The position numbers were made by a program, and so were the translations under genes. This document shows positions 38,790-49,520 of a DNA stretch of 64,000 nt, piece after piece; the stretch's first letter is position 1; every line of letters begins with the position of its first letter. Origin of the DNA: Effrenium voratum (lineage: Eukaryota; Sar; Dinophyceae; Suessiales; Symbiodiniaceae); the NCBI GenBank assembly GCA_963377175.1, contig CAUJNA010003495.1, positions 405,490-469,489 on the forward strand. Reading direction: 5' to 3'. Under the pieces are notes generated by a model, which saw only the letters and a program-made list of their open reading frames with translations, ran no database searches and was not told the DNA's origin.

Positions 38790-39460
38790 GGACTCGTGGG
38801 AGCGGCGCAGTGGCAGCATCTGACACCTACACCAAGCAGCGTATTGCTCTGTCGAATTACTTGATTCGTCGCACGGACGCCCGTCATTTCGATCTACAGA
38901 CGGCATCACTGGCATCGCCAGCATCACCAGCAATGGCGCCTAGCTGATTCTCGCTCTGACGAATTAGCTAATTCGTCGCACGGACACCTGTCGCCGTGTC
39001 GCCTTCATCTTCGGAGTGCGTCACCGGCATCGCCAGCATTACCAGCAATGACGTCTAGCTGATTTTCGCTCTGACGAATTAGTTAATTCGTCGCGCGGAC
39101 ACCCGTCGCCTCGATCTACGGAGTGCATCACCGGCATCGCCAGCAGCACCAGCAATACCAGCAATAAAGTCTAGCTGAGACGCTGAGATTCGCTCTGGCG
39201 AAGTAAAGCTAATTCGCATTACCAGCAATGAAGTCTAGCTGATTTTCGCTCTGACGAATTAGCAAATTCGTCGCACGGACACCCGTCGCCTTGATCTACG
39301 GAGTGCATCACCGGCATCGCCAGCATCACCAGCATGAAGTCTAGATGATATTCGCTCTGTCGAATTAGCTAATTCGCATTACCAGCAATGAAGTCTAGCT
39401 GATTTTCGCTCTGACGAATTAGCAAATTTGTCGCGCGGACTCGACCACACACTGGCATCA
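38790..39460. repeat. Tandem repeat with GAATTAGCTAATTC palindrome
   Basis: Imperfect units of about 60-120 bp carry CTAGCTGATTTTCGCTCTG, GACGAATTAGCTAATTCGTC-like palindromes, CGGACACCCGTCGCC and CATCACCGGCATCGCCAGCA. At least five copies. No coding content. Confidence 0.85.
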
Positions 39461-40500
39461 ACAGCCTCGCGAATCCCTGGAGCACAATGAGTGCATACGC
39501 TAAGGCGCGCTGCTTGCTATCTGTTTGCTCTGCTCAAAATATTTAGAGGCACCCCTGCCCCGGTTCGATGTTCTCACACCTCTGTGATCCCGACTTCTCA
39601 CACCTCTGTGATCCGGACAGCAACGAACCCGACACTCGTCGCCCTTCCATTTCAGCTAGTTCCTCGCGATGCCGGCGGCCTTCTTTGCAACGAGTGTATC
39701 TAAATCGCAGCTCGGCCCCGCTTGCAATGATGTGGGAAACGCTGGGACTGCTCAATCAGCTAGCTCTCTCCCACACAGGCTTTCTCGTCAGCACTCCCCT
39801 GCTGGAATTTTCGAAAGCCTGCGGCTATCGGTCTGACGTAGTGGATAGCAACGCATTGCTCCGATTGCTCTGGGTAAACCAGCTTGTTTGCTAGGATTTT
39901 GCATGCTTAGTGAGGGCTCCATGTATCTCAGAACCGACGATCGCCACGGGGTGGTGTGGATCGACTTGAACCTTGGCCGGAGCAGGAAGTGATCACAGGG
40001 GCCCAGCTGAGTTCTGTTGCGCCTCGCTTACGGCGCAAAGCTCGTGCCCTTCAGCATGGCGCTGCGACGATGCGCTTGCTTGAGCTAGGAAACTAAACAC
40101 CACTACTCTTTCGAACGAATGCTTCCTAGGGCTCATATCCGGCAGTGCGTTGCTTCAGCGTCACTTGAAAGCAGTGAAAACACGTACTTTGTCTTCAGGG
40201 CGGCCCTACTCAAAGCAAAATGCAGCAAGCCCTATACGAGCGGCGGTCGTAAACCACTTAGCAAGTAGATAGGGTCCGCGTCTGTACAGCTGACTTCTTG
40301 GCACTTACTTCTCAAAGAAGAGACCGAGGTGAGCGACACGATGCCCCAGAAGACGGTGGCGTCAGCAAGACTGACAAGCTTCCAAACAAGGCGCGCAGTG
40401 CTTCCCCCGAAGCAATCCCAGTGTTGACTTCGAAGCGAGCTGGAAGTTTGACCCTCATCACACTTTCAAATCTTGGGCCCTCTCGGAGGCGCGTGCTTTT
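39461..40500. other. Spacer without recognised genes
   Basis: It holds a tandem CTCACACCTCTGTGATCC duplication at 39572-39613. Nothing else recognisable. Confidence 0.4.
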
Positions 40501-40504
40501 ACAC

Positions 40505-40915
40505 GTGTGCGATGCAGGAGCTAGAGCTGTTGAACGCCGGTGGGGGGGGGCCTAATTGGAGAGACAATTGTAGTGGGTGTTGAAGTAGGCCAGGGCCAGC
40601 CACTTGAAGCAACCTTGACAAAGTTGGCGGATATGTCCCTGGGCTTTGTCCACGTGGTCCGCGCAAAAATCAGCGCCTGTTGAGCAGCAGAAGAGTCTCA
40701 CAATCAAGGAATCGGACACCATCGCCTCCATCAGGCCCTGGCAGCACAAGATGGAGCTTGCTCAGCTACATGCCGTACTACATGCCCACTTCAACACTCC
40801 GTACGAGTTCTAGGACATGTTTTTGGCAAAGCCCGTTCTCGGGCTGCTGCCGGAATGCGTGATGCGGATTGCTGGCACATGGGCCTCTAGAATCGCGCAA
40901 CACCTAATTTGAAAG
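40505..40915 (+). pseudogene. Possible decayed coding region, unknown protein
   Basis: The plus strand is protein-like across two phase changes and one stop: GETIVVGVEVGQGQPLEATL then LADMSLGFVHVVRAKISA, a shift, EQQKSLTIKESDTIASI, MELAQLHAVLHAHFNTPYEF, a TAG, then DMFLAKPVLGLLPECVMRIA. The minus strand over 40555-40740 is also open, so the strand call is not firm. No family recognised. Confidence 0.3.
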
Positions 40916-41217
40916 CATTCCAACACTGAGCCGCGGACCTTTCCAGGTCCATTTGCAACCATTTGCTTCTGTCTACCTACAATTGTGCCTACCTTCCAAA
41001 AGGCTGTGACTGTATATCGCTTTCTTAGGTTCTCAGCCTTGGCAAAGCGCTTAAGACTCTTGGGGCGGCAAACGTGGAAAATGTATTAAATACATTCCCC
41101 CCCCCCCCACTGGGCATACATTATGAAAGGGGTCCCCGCAAAACGGAGTTGGGCTTCCTTTGGGCTTCCCTTTTTTCAGCCCCAAACAAGGCACCACCTC
41201 CAAAAAAAGCACCCAGT

Positions 41218-41930
41218 CAAGGTCTCAAGGGCCGGGGTCGCCTCGTAGGCGACGAGCCGCGGCAGAAGGTCGATGTACCACCGCGCCATCAGCCTCACAG
41301 AAAGTCTACATCGCGATTCCCTTCGCTGGAGGAAAATCGGACCCTCGCAAATCGCTTTGCCTCTGGTAACTCCCAAAAAAGGTAACTCCAAAGCAAAAAG
41401 ACGCATCCAGATCTCCCCCAAACCCAACAAACATCCACCACCCGACTTGCGACTCGACCACCAGGGTCGGTTCTGGCAAGCGCCCCGCCGCGTTCGGCGG
41501 AGGCGGAGGCTTCTTGGGCCGAGGCATTCGGAACCCGCGCTGAGGGAGCCACTTCATCACCTGGCTGTGGTGGTCAAAACCGTTTTGGGATCCCAGTTTG
41601 GGGTATTCTAGAACCTATTTTGGTGGGGATTGGGATGCGAGATCCCACCCAAAATCCCGTGAATCATGCCGGAGGGCTAAAGGAAGGCCTTGGGAGGCGG
41701 GATTTGTGTGGCGCTCTGAAACAGACCGGTCACTGGAAACCCCCCACCTCCGCCCGGTCGTTTTCGGGGATAGATGGAACGAGGTCCAGCACATCCAAAG
41801 GGATGCCGATTTCCGTGACTCGAAAGATGTCCCAAGCCTGATCCACACTCTCCGTGTGACAGCACCAAGGTTTCAAACGCTGCGCCGGCAAGGCGTGCTT
41901 GAAGGTACTCCAAAACAGCTGATCCCGACA
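41218..41930 (-). CDS. Three exon-like islands, unknown host gene
   Basis: Minus-strand islands: about 41930-41735 encodes WSTFKHALPAQRLKPWCC and VDQAWDIFRVTEIGIPLDV; about 41575-41460 encodes HSQVMKWLPQRGFRMPRP with a polyproline; about 41305-41218 encodes RLMARWYIDLLPRLVAYEA. They look like consecutive exons of one gene separated by repeat-rich introns. No family recognised. Confidence 0.35.
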
Positions 41931-42739
41931 TCTGTGCCGAAGCGCAACTTGCACGCTTCACAGATCTTTGATGTGTAAGATCCCGGTTGCGTTGATCTGT
42001 ACCGGCCATTCATGTCAGCGAAGCAAACTCGGCCAGTTCAGTGCCTATTAGCCATTCATCAGGCCAAAGTCCAATCCATCAACTTGCATGGGAATGCAAG
42101 GCTGGCTGGCTCCGGGAATGTTCTCTCTGTCAACTCCCAAAACGCCTCAAAAAGCTTCAGACCTGCTGAACCAATGCGTGTGTCATTTGCTGTGTCATTT
42201 GGCCTTGTGGGGGACCAACGTTTTCCCAACATGGTGCAGCGGCTCTCCTTTGCCACACCAAAAATCCCACCGCCTGACTCCATGGGATCATGGACCGTGG
42301 CACCAGGCCTACGGCGAAAACGGGTTTCCCGAAGCCGTTGGCTGCGGGGGTTGGGGTGATGGGCAGACAGTGGCGTCCCAATTCCTCGGTGGTCCCAGTG
42401 TCGTATAGCACGAGTCTTAGTCTTACTCTGTTGGTCTTGGTCTTCGTGTTTTTTGCTTTGCGGGCGGGTCTGAGGATCTATTCCCTCCTGCAACAACCAA
42501 GCAACAAGCTGCTTCTTGTTTCAAGGGAACATGGGCTGGATCTGCATTGATTAAAGTAGCGGAAGTGCCCGCATAAGGCATCGATTTCGAGAACAGCGAC
42601 GAGAAGCAAAGCCAATGCAAGCAACTAAGACACTGAGCCTGAAGCACCCCGAGCTCTCAACCCCATTATGTGTTGGACGGCTGAGCATGCTGAATGACAT
42701 ACCTCCCCCAGTTCATGTCAAAACTCAGTGTCGCCACTC

Positions 42740-42900
42740 ACACCTGGCGGCTGAGGCGGGTGCTATCTGTCGTCTCGCAGATTGCCATGCGCAGAGTCCA
42801 GTCCTGACTGAGCAACAACCTTTTGCGAAAACGTGCGAGATCTGCATCGCTAGCTTCAATTGCATTGGCAATCCCAACACGAAATGTGAAGGGCTACCTG
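42740..42900 (+). CDS. Possible Cys-rich exon
   Basis: The plus strand encodes AGAICRLADCHAQSPVL then CEICIASFNCIGNPNTKCE, a regular Cys spacing that suggests a small zinc or disulfide domain. Exon borders not assigned. Confidence 0.25.
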
Positions 42901-43987
42901 CAAGAGGTCGGTTCACGGGCCCCCGGAAAAACGAGTGAAACGAACTCCTCCTGGGAGCTGAGCCTCTTGAAAAGCATGATTGGAATTGACTCTGGAGTTT
43001 TCTTTCTTTTTTCTGCCACATTCTCAGGTTCTCCGGGATTTCGGAAAGGAGTCAACTCCTTTCTTTCATGTTGAGCTGAGGATTGCCTCCCGATTTGACT
43101 CCATGTTAGCTTGCTGCTTTTCGGGGCTTCCCGGTCTAGGGAAACAAATCTGGCAGGGCCTACAAGGAAGCCTACAGAATGCGTCTGGTGTTTGGAAGAC
43201 TTGCGGGCCACATTTGTTGCTGCAAACTCCCGGCGATCGATTGCTTCAGGCCGCCCCCAACAGCTCTAACTCCCCTCACCTCCCAAGAATCGCGTTCCCT
43301 GCACGGCATGCTCCTTGGCTGCAATCGCTCCCGCGATTGAAGTAAAACAGCTTTGATGGAAAAACTGATTTGGAAGAGCTGATTCTGCAATTCTGCAGGC
43401 CCGTGCCGAGGGACAGCGGTCAAACAAATTAAGCTCGGCTTGAATTCTTCCCAAAGCGAGCATTGCAAGGCATGTGTGTGTGAACGGATTCTAACTCGTG
43501 AGTGCATGTTGGGCCTGCACATCACCCAAACGATGTTGAACCAACAGCAGATTTAAAACCAGTTGACTTTGCAAATCACTCTCTCCTCCCTCCGGTGGCT
43601 CTGAAGAGAATGCTTGGTTCATAGGAAACCCGGAAAACACGCGACTTGTTGAAGAAAAAAAGAAAGAACAAAACAAAACAGATCGATCGGACAGTCACGA
43701 TCTTGAGATCACTCAAAGCACCTGGTACAGAGTCTAGCCAGATCTGGAATTTGGCGTGCAACATTTGGTTGGCAAGGTTCCGCCGTTTTAGCTCGTTTCC
43801 ACTAGCAAAATCGGACCCCGCGTGGCTTCCCGTGTCTCTTGACGTCGATTCGCCTATCACCCCCAACATCCAGCCCGACCACACATCATTTCCTTCACAC
43901 ATCGCACATCCTATGAAGAGAATCAAGGGGATATGCTCCAAAGGCATGTTGGAGTGGGGATGCAGGATTCCTCATATTTGCGGGTCT

Positions 43988-44057
43988 CTTGCTTCTTCTT
44001 CTTCTTCTTCTGCTTCTTCTTCTTCTTCTTCTTCTTCTTCTTCTTCTTCTTCTTCCT
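43988..44057. repeat. CTT microsatellite
   Basis: A near-perfect run of CTT triplets on the plus strand with two TGC interruptions. Confidence 0.95.
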
Positions 44058-44159
44058 TTTTTTCCGGGCCCCCTTTTTGGTGTGGTTTGCAGGGAAACCA
44101 CGAGGAACCCAGTTTCATGCGGGAAAACCCCCGATGAAAAAGAAGGCGCCACAAAAAAA

Positions 44160-44320
44160 TCTGCCCGCGTCCGCTTTGCCGCTTCCGGGTCGGGGTCCTC
44201 CGCCTCCGTCCAGCGCCCGAAGGTGCGGTGCCCTTTGCAGAGGTCCCGGTACTTGTCGTGGCAGGTGGAGGGGTTGATCTGGGAGTCCAAATGGCCGGGC
44301 TGATCTGCGGGTACCCCAAA
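44160..44320 (-). CDS. Exon-like island, possibly part of a SANT/Myb-like domain
   Basis: The minus strand encodes INPSTCHDKYRDLCKGHRTF followed by RWTEAEDPDPEAAKRTRADF. The TCHDKYRDLC segment resembles the third helix of Myb/SANT domains (CxxRYxxL). It could follow the 45530-45622 exon of the same gene, which supplies a WTEAELQILLDEA first helix. Splice sites not assigned. Confidence 0.3.
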
Positions 44321-44570
44321 ATGGGTTGCCCTGGACGGACACTTGGACCACCGGTCCAGGTCCATAAAACATGAAATTAACCCCAAAATGGGTTGCCCTA
44401 CGGAAACTTGGACCACCTGCGGTCCATAAAACATGAAATTAACCCCAAAAATGGGTTGCCCTACGGAAACTTGGACCACCTGCGGTCCATAAAACATGAA
44501 ATTAACCCCAAAATGGGTTGCCCTACGGAAACTTGGACCACCTGCGGTCCAGGTCCATACCCTGATATGT
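44311..44570. repeat. 62-67-bp tandem repeat, four copies
   Basis: Units carry AAAATGGGTTGCCCTACGG and ACTTGGACCACCTGCGGTCC; ATGGGTTGCC boxes start at 44321, 44388, 44451 and 44513. A related dispersed copy is near 62955. Confidence 0.9.
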
Positions 44571-45529
44571 TTTTTGGTTATTTTTTTTCACCCACACGCA
44601 TCTGATCGAAAAGCGGAAAGCGCCCATCCCATCGACTTGACTCGAGGTCTCGAAACCGGAAATGGGGGGAAATCCGCTTGCAGATATTTGGCTCTTGCGG
44701 GGAAAGGGGCGATCTTTCTCAAGTTCCGTGAAGCACGCAAAGGTTTTTGCCTTTCGGTTTCCGTTTGAAACCAACACGCAGCCAAATGAAGGATTCGATC
44801 AATCCAACACCTTCGATCCGAGACCCCAAAGGAAAATCCACACTGAACATCTCACGAGAAACAGCAGACGCTTTTGTGAACAGCGGGCCAGAGGTGTCCA
44901 ATCACTTTCCTGGGCAGAACGAAATCCAAACATGGAGCAGCCAGCAAGTCCACCAGGGAATTGCTGAAGTCTGAGCCTTTCAGGAAGCCAAATTCAACGG
45001 CTCAAGGTCATATGTTCGTGAGTCCTCTCCCTCCATAGACTTTGGCTAATCTGGCCCCGGCCTGGAGCCGCTCCGAGATTTTCTTCCAACTGGCGCGCAA
45101 AAATAAAGACGCGGCTTGCATCGAGGCGCTTGGAGGCAAGCCGACATATCGCGTCGCAGGCAAACCGAGACGGAGCCGCGCGAAACGCAGCTCGCAAGCC
45201 GAAAGCATGTGAAACCAGTGAGCAGGAAAAGCAAGCTAAAAAGAGAGCACGAGAAACCTGCGCCAAACACCGGGGTCGCAAAAGAAAACCCAAAAAAAAA
45301 AGCGACGGAACCATGTCAAAAAGCCCTCGCCGGGTTCCGCCAACGGTCTCAATGCCTCAGGCTCCGTTTGGAACAATGTCAATGTGGCGAGGTTTGAATC
45401 TCGAATCCAGGGCTAGCCACGCCAAGAAAAGGCGCTCAAAAAATCCCTTTGGGAGGTAAAATATTCAAGATTCAAGATTCCCACTCCAGGACTCCAGGAA
45501 AACCGCTCCAGGGAAACCTCCAAGTCAGA

Positions 45530-45622
45530 TGTCCTCAGCCGGAGACCTCCCCCGGAGACCGCACCTGGGCCGCAGAGTCGTGGAGGCCTCGTCCAGGAGG
45601 ATCTGCAGCTCGGCTTCCGTCC
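45530..45622 (-). CDS. Exon-like island with a WTEAE helix
   Basis: The minus strand encodes RWTEAELQILLDEASTTLRP. Trp-Thr-Glu-x-Glu followed by a Leu-rich helix is the usual start of SANT/Myb-like domains. See 44160-44320 for the possible next part. Confidence 0.3.
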
Positions 45623-46359
45623 ACCTCGTTTGTTCCCCCTCCTGTCGGGTGGGGGTTGTTAGAATTTATGGGATGCACAGGAATTTGTTGTAACGGTCGT
45701 AAGCTCGTGAGTGTGGAGGGTGGGGATCGAAGCGAAGTCATGTCTTATTTTTTCCTATTTGTTGTTTTTTAAAAACCCTGGCTGTCGACACCTTTTTAGC
45801 TGGTGTCGAACGTTTTGTGTCATCTCCCAGTTGCACAAAAAAACACAAATTTAAATGCTTCAAGTGCACCACCGGAGGACCACTTTTTGGGGACGGGGAG
45901 GTGCAGTGGGAAGATTTGCCAGCCACCAATTCGCGTGGATTTGGTACTCTCGAAAGTCCCCTCGCTCCACAAGCTGCGTTCACGGCCCGCGCCTGTGACC
46001 ACCCCACAGAATCCTGCGAGCGGCTGGCGCACGCGCCACGCGCCGGCCCGCCCGCTGGCTTCTTTACTGGTAGATCCGTGAGGCTGCGAAAGTTACCCTA
46101 GGCAGATCTCGTGTGGGTCTTGTGGGAACTTAGAGAGTCCCGGAGCCCCCCTGCGAAATTCAAGAAACTGTCTTGCTTCTCAGCTGAGGGAACCCTCGTA
46201 AACCATCCAACTGGTTTCCTTTTGGACCCCGTGGCCGCTCGATACGCCGGTCCTCCGCACCCTCTGACAAATGGCCCAGGTCTCAGCGCGGAAAAGTCGG
46301 GGCTGTGCCCAAATGCTTCCTGCTAGCGGCTTGACTCTGGAAAAATATAAAAAAGAGGC

Positions 46360-46560
46360 CAAGCTCCAAGCGCTGCCCCGACACGCGGATGGCACGACCC
46401 TTGGAGTCTGCAGCCCTTGGCATTTGTTTTTCCTCTGCGCAACGCGGCTGCAAGATGGCCTTGGCAAATGCCTCCAACTCGCTTGGTTGCTGGAACTTCT
46501 CGTCAGGCGCCATCTTGAGCTGGACTCGACACTGCAGAGAAGATGCTTACAAGAATCCGC
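46360..46560 (-). CDS. Exon-like island, unknown protein
   Basis: The minus strand encodes MAPDEKFQQPSELEAFAKAI followed by LQPRCAEEKQMPRAADSKG. Composition is protein-like; no family recognised. Confidence 0.3.
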
Positions 46561-46657
46561 GAACCCAACTTTGTCTCCAAGCCGCGGCAACACCTCCAAT
46601 CAAAGGCTCTGATTGCTCGTCCTGCGCATTTGTTTACGCTTCCTCCGGCGGCGAACC

Positions 46658-47172
46658 TCAGCTTCTCCTGCGCTTGGCACCTCCAGCGCGCGCGTCGCCG
46701 TCCTCGCCCGGACAGGCCGCACAATGCCGGGAGGAGGAGGCCGCCCGGCAGGGCCCGCTGTGCGCCGGGCAGGGGGTGAAAAGCCGCAGGCCCCCGCGAA
46801 ACTCCGCCTGAAGAAAACCCGCACAGAAATCGCACTTAAAGAGCAAGCCAAAGCAGCACTATGAAAGACATCCTCCCTATTTTTATGTATCATATCCCTT
46901 TTTGGGGCTCCTTTCAAGGGAAGCTCACGGGAAAATTGTTGTGCCATTTTGGGCGCCCCCTCGCCGGCCTCGCAGGGGTTGCAGCAAAACTTCCCCTTGG
47001 CCGCCGGGGCGTAGCAGTCGTCGTTGCCGCAGCGCGAGCTTCCAAACGCTCCTTGCGGCGGCGGCACGCGCGTGATCTCCGGCAGCAGCCGCCGGTCGTG
47101 GCGGAAGGGACAGCCCCGCAGGCTGCACGCGTGCGCGCAGGGGCACAGCGGCGGGTCCCGGAAGACGACCTG
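46658..47172 (-). CDS. Two exon-like Cys-rich islands of one host gene
   Basis: The first island begins after an acceptor-like TCTGTCTCGGCAG at about 47173 and encodes CPCAHACSLRGCPFRHD and CGNDDCYAPAAKGKFCCNPC, ending near 46960. The second begins after GGGTTTTCTTCAG (about 46815) and encodes RLFTPCPAHSGPC and HCAACPGEDGD, reaching a stop at 46658. Both are GC-rich relative to flanks. The Cys pattern suggests a disulfide-rich or zinc-binding protein; no family recognised. Confidence 0.35.
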
Positions 47173-47259
47173 CCGAGACAGAACGAAAACCCGCAGGTGC
47201 GCAGACATGCAGTCGCCCCCGCTTGGATCGCGACTCATGCCTAGCAACACGGTGCTTTC

Positions 47260-48262
47260 CGCAAAGGCCTAGTCACAAATAGGAGCTTCCCTGATATCGC
47301 AGAAGCAGGCTCTCACAATACTACTCTTGGACATTCGACCACCAGCAAGTAATTACACCAAGATTGACCTGAATAGCCAATCCGGGCCCACCGCCCAGAC
47401 TTGCACCACTCCGCATCAAACACCCAGCAACATGCACATTGGCACTTGCACCAGCACCTGAAACAGCACCGGGATGACCTTACCTTCGTACAACCACCGA
47501 AATCACTACAAGTAGCCTTCAGCTCGGGGAAACCCGTGACAACTGGACTTAGCTAGTTGCAGCTGTAGGAATCCGCCGCCACATGGACGCGGCCGGGCCT
47601 TTCGCTTCAAGATCCTCTCGTCCTTCAGGGGCACTGACTCGGCTGCGCCGATGCCACAGATCGGAGCCATGGCAGGAGCCCAGAAGCAAAGCTCCCCACA
47701 CATCCGATTCGATTGGCTGCACAGGGAAACCCAAAGAACAATTACCAATTAATTCTGCGGGTCCAAAAGGAAAGAGAGACACACCCGTTGGATGCAACTC
47801 CAAACCCGACAACTGACTCTGGCGCTTGGATTCGGATTGGGTGAAGCTGGATGGGCCCAGGATATGGCTCTTCCAGTTTTGCGAGAACCTTCCCCAAATT
47901 TATTCACTTACAGAAGCGAGCGCCGCCTGTTTTTACCAAGGCGACTTTCAAGAGAGGAACAACCAGCCCAGAGCGGTTCGTATGTGACGCTTGTTTTTTG
48001 TTTGTATTTTTGTGTATGTAAGCTAACCAAACGGCACCACACAAGCAAGCGATAACTCTTTTATCCAAGCAATGTGTTGGTGCCAGGGACTCATCTTCCC
48101 CTGTCAGATGTCTACGGCTGGGTGGGCCCCATGGGCCACCCACTCTCAAAAACTGAAGAACGGGTGTGCAGACTGATAGCGCCCGCCCCTGGGCCGGGGC
48201 CAGGGCACCCGGGCCACAGGGGGGTCTGCCACCAGGGGAAGTGAGTCACCCACCGGCTCCGG
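47260..48262. other. Spacer without recognised genes
   Basis: Unique-looking sequence left of the DIRS-like element. The element's left border is not marked by any repeat I could recognise. No gene seen. Confidence 0.35.
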
Positions 48263-49460
48263 TCACGGGAGCATGGGTGGGCCCACGCTAAGATCAAATG
48301 CATCTCCATTCAGGAGACGCGGGAGAAAAATGAACTCCTCGCAGAGTTCCTGTTTAGGGACTCTGTGCAAAGGGTCGAACCCAGAGAAATCTGGGTGCGT
48401 CAGCTCATCGGCCCACTGGTTGAATTCCCGGGGCACGTGGTTGGCCGCCAGCGAGCAGCCATGGGTGTGGAGCAGGAAGACCAGCTCCATCAGGATAGCC
48501 GCGGTGTAGGGCTTCTTGGATCCAAGGTTGAGCATCGCCATGACGTTGCCCTGATTGTCACTGCCCACCGGGAGTCGGACCCGGGAGGACAGAGGGCCTT
48601 GGTGCGTGAGGATCATGTTACAGAGGAAGAGCGTGCCCAGCATTTCCAGAGCCGCAATCCTCCGCTTGGGATCCCCATTCTTGAATGCCCACGGGTACTC
48701 CTCCACGTGGATCTGCTCGTGGAACCAGTACACCTCCTTCTTCTCCGGCTCCACTTTGTTGGAGCACCAGCCTCCCACAAATGCCAGTCCTTCATCCGAG
48801 GCGCTAGCATCGCTGCAACCCCACCAAGAGGACTTCGGCAAGTAAGGGGAGTACTGGACGAAGGGCGTGTTGAAGAGGAACCGCAGCATGAACGCCAGCA
48901 TCCTGACCACCTTAGGGGGTTTCCCCACCGTGGTGGTGGCCATTTTCCAGGCCCACAGTGGCTGAAGCATCGACTTCGCCAGCGGACATGCAGCAGTTGC
49001 CCATTGGATGCGGCCCAGGGCCTTCTCGATGTCCTTTGAGTGCATCGCCTGCCCTTCCACCATGATCTGCAAGACCTCCATCACCAGGATGTGTTTGTTG
49101 GCGGCCATGAGAACCTGCGGGATGTTCGGGTGGACCACGAAGCCCAGCCACGTGTTGACCTCCGCCAAATGTGTCTTCTTCCAGCTAAGCGGGGTGCCCA
49201 AGGCCAGGAGTGTTGCCAACAGCGCCACCGCCAAGTTCACTGCCCCCTTGCTGCGAAGCAGCCACAGGAAGTCATCCACAAAGACGAAGTTCCAATCCAC
49301 TTGAGTAGAGGACCCTGAGTAGAAGGGCTGCCAGGCGTCCCCAGTAGGATTGGGCACTGGCCATGCCGTATGTGCCTACCTTGTTCACCCACAAGGGGGA
49401 AGTGGGGGGAAACAGGTCCTTGGCCTTCACTGGTGTGTCCTCGGGTCCCTGTTCCACCAA
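48263..49460 (-). CDS. Reverse transcriptase (partial) and RNase H of the DIRS-like element
   Basis: RT motif B region VNKVGTYGMASAQSYWGRL lies near 49400-49340 in one frame. Catalytic FVFVDDFLWLL and the LSWKKTHLAEVNTWLGFVV primer-grip region follow in the frame 48263-49357, so one frame change separates them. RNase H follows with candidate active-site residues in WGCSDAS (D), IAALEMLG (E), VGSDNQGN (D) and NQWADELTH (D). RT motif A was not found, so the fingers and early palm are missing or badly decayed. Confidence 0.85.
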
Positions 49461-49520
49461 TGACCATGAGCGAGTCGATGGTGCGCTCCCTGAAGGTACC
49501 GTGGGGGCTCCCCTTCCCCT

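Noticed and set aside
38100..39450. CRISPR-like regular repeats
   Set aside because: Units are contiguous tandem satellites without unique spacers, and the genome is eukaryotic.
39820..39835. CTATCGG motif at 39.8 kb as an outside member of the hairpin family
   Set aside because: The flanks do not pair, so it is not a hairpin.
43960..44310. Long Glu-, Phe- or Leu-rich open frames over the CTT repeat
   Set aside because: They are translations of a microsatellite in several frames, not genes.
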